Part shown: positions 6,600-9,923 of the stretch, piece after piece
Layout: every line of letters starts with the position of its first letter
Position numbering within the stretch: the first letter of the stretch is position 1
From: Chlorobiota bacterium
GTDB lineage: Bacteria; Bacteroidota; Bacteroidia; Bacteroidales; JAADJA01
Assembly (NCBI GenBank): GCA_030592565.1
Contig: JAUVIX010000117.1
Location: 1-9,923 of the forward strand
Reading direction: 5' to 3'
DNA length: 9,923 bases
Notes under the pieces: generated by a model
What the model was told of the DNA's origin: nothing
What the model saw: only the letters and a program-made list of their open reading frames with translations
The model's database searches: none
Program-made: the position numbers and the translations under genes

Positions 6600-8672
6600 A
6601 TGAAAAAGCTAATCATACTACTTCTGATATTCTATACAGTTTCAAATGCTGCACTAACCTTCTCTTCCCCTATTGAGGGGAAAAGGGCACAGACAGGTTT
6701 TGATTTAACTTTTGACAGCATCAAAATGGATTGTGAAGCCTGGTTTTTGTATGAGCCTATACAAAATTATTACTTTCACTTTTATGCTGAAACATCTCCC
6801 GTACCGGCAGATTTTTATTTTTGGGATTTTGGCGATGGACAAACAGGAACAGGTCAGGATATTGAACATCTCTTTAATCCTGCACTTGGAAATATGTTTT
6901 TGGTTTCTTTAACAACTGTCACATATGATACTATTGCGCAGGATAGCTGCCTGGCATATTATGAAGAGGAGGTTTGGGTAAATAACGGAGGAGGAGATTG
7001 CGAAAACTTTTTTGAGTATAGTACGGAAGATAATATAACATTCACATTTTTTGGGGAGGCTATTCCTCCGGCTTTTTATTATGAGTGGGACTTTGGAGAT
7101 GGGCAAACCGGAACCGGTCAAATAATTGAACATACCTTTAATCCGAACCTTGGAAATCTTTTTGAAGTTACTCTTTTTACCGCTTCCATTAATTTTGGTT
7201 TTATTGATACTTGTTATGCCACATCTGTTCAATATGTTCAGGTTAGCAATATTCCGGAATGCCAGGCAGACTTTATTTATGAACAGAATCCGGTTGATCC
7301 ATATACTTATTTGTTTTTTGACCTTTCAACAGGAAATATTGATACCTGGGAATGGGATTTTGGTGATGGCTCATATTCAAATGAACAAAATCCGATTCAT
7401 GCATTTTCAGAGACCGGCGAGTTTATTGTTTGCCTCTCAATCTCGAACGATAGTCTCACCTGTTCAGATAGTATATGTATGGTAATTAGTGTTGAAGGCA
7501 GCATTGAAGCCGGATTTACTTATGAGCTTGATTCTTTGTCCCAAATTCCGAATAAATATTATTTTTTTGATCTCTCAACCGGAGATATTGATAACTGGGA
7601 ATGGGATTTTGGTGATGGCTCATTTTCCAATGAGAAAGACCCTGTTCATACATTTTCAGAAACTGGTGTTTATTATGTCTGTCTCGAGGTAACAAGGTAT
7701 GTCCCAAGTGGTGGCGTACTTGTTGATTCATATTGTGAAGTAATAACTACTCCGGATTATTTTGATTTTGGTGGAATTACCTATTTAGGAAATCTTCCTA
7801 TGAATAATCCCGAGCCTTCCGGTGATACCGGCGTTGCATATCTTTACAGAAATTATAGCGATTATGTGATTCCTTTTGACACGATAGTCTTTTATGAATA
7901 TGGATATTACTGGTTTACACAGATATTGCAGGGAGACTATATTGTTAAAGTGAAATTGACTGAAAGCTCTTCACATTATAGCGACTTCGTACCTTCATAC
8001 TACGGAAGCTCTATGTTCTGGAAAGATGCCGAGCCAATAATGCTGCTTGATAGTAATAACTACTTATTAGATATTCACCTGACGGAAATTCAGGAAATGC
8101 AAAGCGGAATTGGTTCTGTGTCCGGTTATATCAAGGTTGAAGGCGATTGCATAAATGAGAATGAGTTATTAGGAATTACAATAATACTCTTTGATAATAA
8201 TAGTTTGGTAGTTTCATTTACTGAAACTGATGAAAACGGTTACTGGTCGTTAAATAATTTGCCTTTTGGTACATATAGTTTATTTGCGGAGGCTACAGGT
8301 TTGTCAAATGATAATATTCCAATCTCATTGGATGAATTAAATTATATACAGGATAATGTTGAGTTAACGGTTAAGTGTGATAATTCAATTGGGTATCCTG
8401 AATATACAGATAGCCAAATTTCGGTGGGAGACATATATCCGAATCCTGTTACAGAGCAATTTAATCTTGATATCGAAGCAAATGAAAAGACAGAACTGAT
8501 TTTATGCATTTATTCAATCACAGGTCAGCAGATAAGCAAGAAAGAATTTTTACTTAAGTCCGGATTAAATACAATTACAGCTAATATAAGCTCATTGCCA
8601 TGTGGAAGTTACCTGCTTTCAGTCTATTCGAAGAATAAAAAATCGTACGCATATAGAAAATTTGTAAGATAA
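6600..8672 (+). CDS. Secreted protein with four PKD domains and T9SS C-terminal sorting domain, module B
   Basis: The 690-residue product starts with a signal peptide (MKKLIILLLIFYTVSNA, cleavage about residue 17-18). Four PKD domains follow, with the signature WDFGDG at 75-80, 163-168, 252-257 and 335-340. The first two are one subtype (GQTGTGQ after the signature, then NP.LGN) and the last two another (SNE..P.H.FSETG). Residues 387-497 match a block in the module A cargo (FGG, AYLY, VIPFDT, then a Y..S..W segment). Residues 503-590 resemble a Cna-B/carboxypeptidase-regulatory unit (TDENGYWSLNNLPFGTY at 543-559). Residues 608-690 are a type A sorting domain (DIYPNP at 611-616, CGSYLLSVYS, ending YRKFVR). 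It is predicted to cross the outer membrane by T9SS. PKD domains mostly serve as binding or spacer modules; no catalytic domain is visible. It lacks the N-terminal Cna-B unit of the module A and third PKD proteins. Confidence 0.9.
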   Translation: MKKLIILLLIFYTVSNAALTFSSPIEGKRAQTGFDLTFDSIKMDCEAWFLYEPIQNYYFHFYAETSPVPADFYFWDFGDGQTGTGQDIEHLFNPALGNMFLVSLTTVTYDTIAQDSCLAYYEEEVWVNNGGGDCENFFEYSTEDNITFTFFGEAIPPAFYYEWDFGDGQTGTGQIIEHTFNPNLGNLFEVTLFTASINFGFIDTCYATSVQYVQVSNIPECQADFIYEQNPVDPYTYLFFDLSTGNIDTWEWDFGDGSYSNEQNPIHAFSETGEFIVCLSISNDSLTCSDSICMVISVEGSIEAGFTYELDSLSQIPNKYYFFDLSTGDIDNWEWDFGDGSFSNEKDPVHTFSETGVYYVCLEVTRYVPSGGVLVDSYCEVITTPDYFDFGGITYLGNLPMNNPEPSGDTGVAYLYRNYSDYVIPFDTIVFYEYGYYWFTQILQGDYIVKVKLTESSSHYSDFVPSYYGSSMFWKDAEPIMLLDSNNYLLDIHLTEIQEMQSGIGSVSGYIKVEGDCINENELLGITIILFDNNSLVVSFTETDENGYWSLNNLPFGTYSLFAEATGLSNDNIPISLDELNYIQDNVELTVKCDNSIGYPEYTDSQISVGDIYPNPVTEQFNLDIEANEKTELILCIYSITGQQISKKEFLLKSGLNTITANISSLPCGSYLLSVYSKNKKSYAYRKFVR
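7314..7700 (+). repeat. Tandem PKD units with 249-bp period inside the module B cargo gene
   Basis: Two consecutive PKD units (7314-7451 and 7563-7700) align at an 83-codon offset. A 29-base stretch around the WEWDFGDG codons is identical (7346-7374 and 7595-7623), and the protein blocks FFDLSTG and FSETG are shared. Similarity at the nucleotide level points to internal duplication more recent than that of the first two PKD units. Confidence 0.85.
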
Positions 8673-8685
8673 TCTAATCATTCAG

Positions 8686-8712
8686 GCAACCTTTTAAAAA
8701 TTTACAGTCTTA
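8686..8712 (+). promoter_or_regulatory. Candidate ECF-sigma promoter of the third PKD gene (GCAACC-N15-GTCTTA)
   Basis: GCAACC at 8686-8691 and GTCTTA at 8707-8712 are 15 nt apart in the 136-nt gap after the module B operon. The upstream 11 bases TTCAGGCAACC (8681-8691) and the octamer AGTCTTAT (8706-8713) are both identical to the module B copy (4719-4729 and 4745-4752), while the spacer is unrelated. The leader to the ATG at 8809 would be about 90 nt. No intrinsic terminator is visible between 8673 and the promoter, so some read-through from module B is possible. Confidence 0.6.
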
Positions 8713-8808
8713 TGATTATAGTTCTTTAACAATTGTCATCATCAATCATTATTTATCAAAATCACTACTACTAATTCAATAAATTGTTTAATTATAAAAT
8801 TTACAGAA

Positions 8809-9923
8809 ATGAAAAGATTATTAAGTTTTACTTTGTTTTTCCTTGCACTAACCTTTATGGTTAATTCGCAAGACGCTGTAATAAGCGTTAACGGGCATGT
8901 AACAGATGATGTTACAGGTGCCCCAATTCAAAATCATCTTGTTTTAGTATCCGTTTTGGGTGGTGGTATTTATCAGGATTACGAATTTTATACAAATGAT
9001 GCCGGCTTTTACGGAAGTGATTCAATTCTTGCTACGAGCCAGGGTTTGGTCCGTGCAAGTACATTTGATTGCATCGGTGAAGAACATGCCCAGGAAGCAT
9101 ATTTCAACCCTGGGAATAATTCATTTGTTTTTGACTTTGAAATCTGTAATGACAGTATCCCTCAAGGTGATTGTGAAAACTGGTTTACCTATGAAACAAA
9201 TGATAACATAACTTTTGTCTTCTATGGTGAATCACTTCCATTCCCTGCTAATTACTGGATGTGGGATTTCGGCGATGGAGCTACCGGATATGGACAAAAT
9301 GTGACACACACTTATGATCCTAACACAGGAGATATATTTATTGTAACTTTAACTACTATACATACTATTCCGGGAACAGTCGATACTTGTACTGCTACTT
9401 CAACCCAGGAAGTTTTGGTAGGAACCGGTGGAGGTAACTGTGTGGCTGATTTTGATTACACAATTGATTCTGTGCCAACAGGAGCTTATGTTGTGCAATT
9501 TACCGACCTGTCTATTGGTAACCCGACATCCTGGATGTGGGATTTTGGTGATGGAGAATTTTCAAATGATCAAAATCCTGAACATATTTATGAAATGCAG
9601 GGTACTTATTATGTTTGCCTTACAATATTTGGCGATTCTATGAATAATTGTTATGATACCTATTGTGAAGAAATCGTTATGGGATCAGGTGGTATTGGTG
9701 ATTGCGAAAACTGGTTTACCTATGAAACAAATGACAACATAACTTTTGACTTCTATGGTGAATCACTTCCATTCCCTGCTAATTACTGGATGTGGGATTT
9801 CGGCGATGGAGCTACCGGATACGGACAAAATGTGACACACACTTATGATCCTAACACAGGAGATATATTTATTGTAACTTTAACTACTATACATACTATT
9901 CCGGGAACAGTCGATACTTGTAC
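8809..9923 (+). CDS. Secreted multi-PKD protein, N-terminal part (3' end beyond window)
   Basis: An uninterrupted frame from ATG at 8809 runs 371 codons to the window end. The product has a signal peptide (MKRLLSFTLFFLALTFMVNS, then QD). Residues 25-118 are a Cna-B-like unit with VTDDVTGAPI at 31-40, close to the N-terminal unit of the module A cargo. Three PKD domains follow with WDFGDG at 152-157, 244-249 and 329-334. They alternate in subtype: A (ATGYGQ..THTYDPNTG), B (FSNDQNPEH), then A again. The third is nearly identical in DNA to the first. The remaining part probably continues the array and should end in a T9SS sorting domain, but that is not visible here. The gene has its own candidate ECF promoter, suggesting it belongs to the same regulon as modules A and B without being in their operons. 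Confidence 0.85.
   Translation, partial: MKRLLSFTLFFLALTFMVNSQDAVISVNGHVTDDVTGAPIQNHLVLVSVLGGGIYQDYEFYTNDAGFYGSDSILATSQGLVRASTFDCIGEEHAQEAYFNPGNNSFVFDFEICNDSIPQGDCENWFTYETNDNITFVFYGESLPFPANYWMWDFGDGATGYGQNVTHTYDPNTGDIFIVTLTTIHTIPGTVDTCTATSTQEVLVGTGGGNCVADFDYTIDSVPTGAYVVQFTDLSIGNPTSWMWDFGDGEFSNDQNPEHIYEMQGTYYVCLTIFGDSMNNCYDTYCEEIVMGSGGIGDCENWFTYETNDNITFDFYGESLPFPANYWMWDFGDGATGYGQNVTHTYDPNTGDIFIVTLTTIHTIPGTVDTC
9166..9392 (+). repeat. Near-identical PKD repeat, copy 1
   Basis: These 227 bases recur at 9697-9923 with an offset of 531 bp (177 codons, in frame). I count four differences, three of them silent (TGT/TGC, GAT/GAC, TAT/TAC) and one changing Val to Asp (GTC/GAC). The unit encodes one subtype A PKD domain with flanking cysteines. 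Confidence 0.95.
9697..9923 (+). repeat. Near-identical PKD repeat, copy 2 (continues past window end)
   Basis: Second copy of the unit at 9166-9392, cut by the window end. Between the copies lies a different, subtype B PKD domain (about 9430-9690), so the higher-order repeat is an A-B pair of 177 codons. Whether further copies follow cannot be seen. Confidence 0.95.

Noticed and set aside
6909..7232. Minus-strand open frame of 107 codons inside the module B cargo gene
   Set aside because: It lies wholly within a well-supported plus-strand gene, has no recognisable domain and no start signals.
7126..7692. Plus-strand open frames at 7126-7485, 7489-7692 and 9428-9643 encoding similar peptides with GNGILVMAH-like repeats
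   Set aside because: They are out-of-frame readings of the repeated PKD signature codons; the similarity between them reflects the PKD repeats in the real frame.
1..9923. CRISPR arrays, insertion sequences, tRNA or rRNA genes
   Set aside because: No short regularly spaced repeats with unique spacers, no transposase or terminal inverted repeats, and no RNA gene signatures were seen; the only repeats are in-frame PKD duplications.

Overview
The window looks like an AT-rich Bacteroidota chromosome segment. Evidence: two secreted proteins end in type IX secretion (T9SS) C-terminal sorting domains; there is an exact Bacteroidota-type vegetative promoter (TTG, 19 nt, TAnnTTTG); and ECF sigma genes are coupled to anti-sigma factors fused to outer-membrane barrels. 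The content would fit a Bacteroidales/Marinilabiliales-like organism, but no genus can be named from this DNA.

Layout. Positions 1-719 (minus strand) hold the 5' part of a lipoprotein of the peptidase M49 / DPP III-like family, cut by the window edge. Positions 720-1109 are a divergent regulatory region. Two parallel three-gene modules on the plus strand follow. Module A is an ECF sigma factor (1110-1652), an anti-sigma/outer-membrane-barrel fusion (1652-3061) and a PKD-domain T9SS cargo protein (3085-4659), closed by a strong intrinsic terminator (4682-4707). Module B repeats the order: sigma factor (4770-5330), anti-sigma/barrel fusion (5323-6597) and a four-PKD T9SS cargo protein (6600-8672). 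A third PKD protein starts at 8809 behind its own promoter and runs off the window end inside a nearly identical internal repeat.

How the genes work together (inference). Each sigma gene overlaps a gene for a protein with a short cytosolic N-terminal region, one inner-membrane helix, a long low-complexity linker and a C-terminal barrel. This is the architecture of the dual membrane-spanning anti-sigma factors described in Bacteroides thetaiotaomicron. Such a protein could report outer-membrane or secretion status directly to the sigma factor, and the co-transcribed PKD proteins are probable surface-exposed outputs or ligands.

The strongest unlisted signal is a two-part motif, GCAACC - 15 to 17 nt - GTCTTA. 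It occurs upstream of module A (888-916), upstream of module B (4724-4751) and upstream of the third PKD gene (8686-8712). It has the form of an ECF promoter (-35 with AAC, -10 with GTC). I read it as the shared recognition site of one or both sigma factors, which makes the locus a small self-regulating cell-surface regulon.
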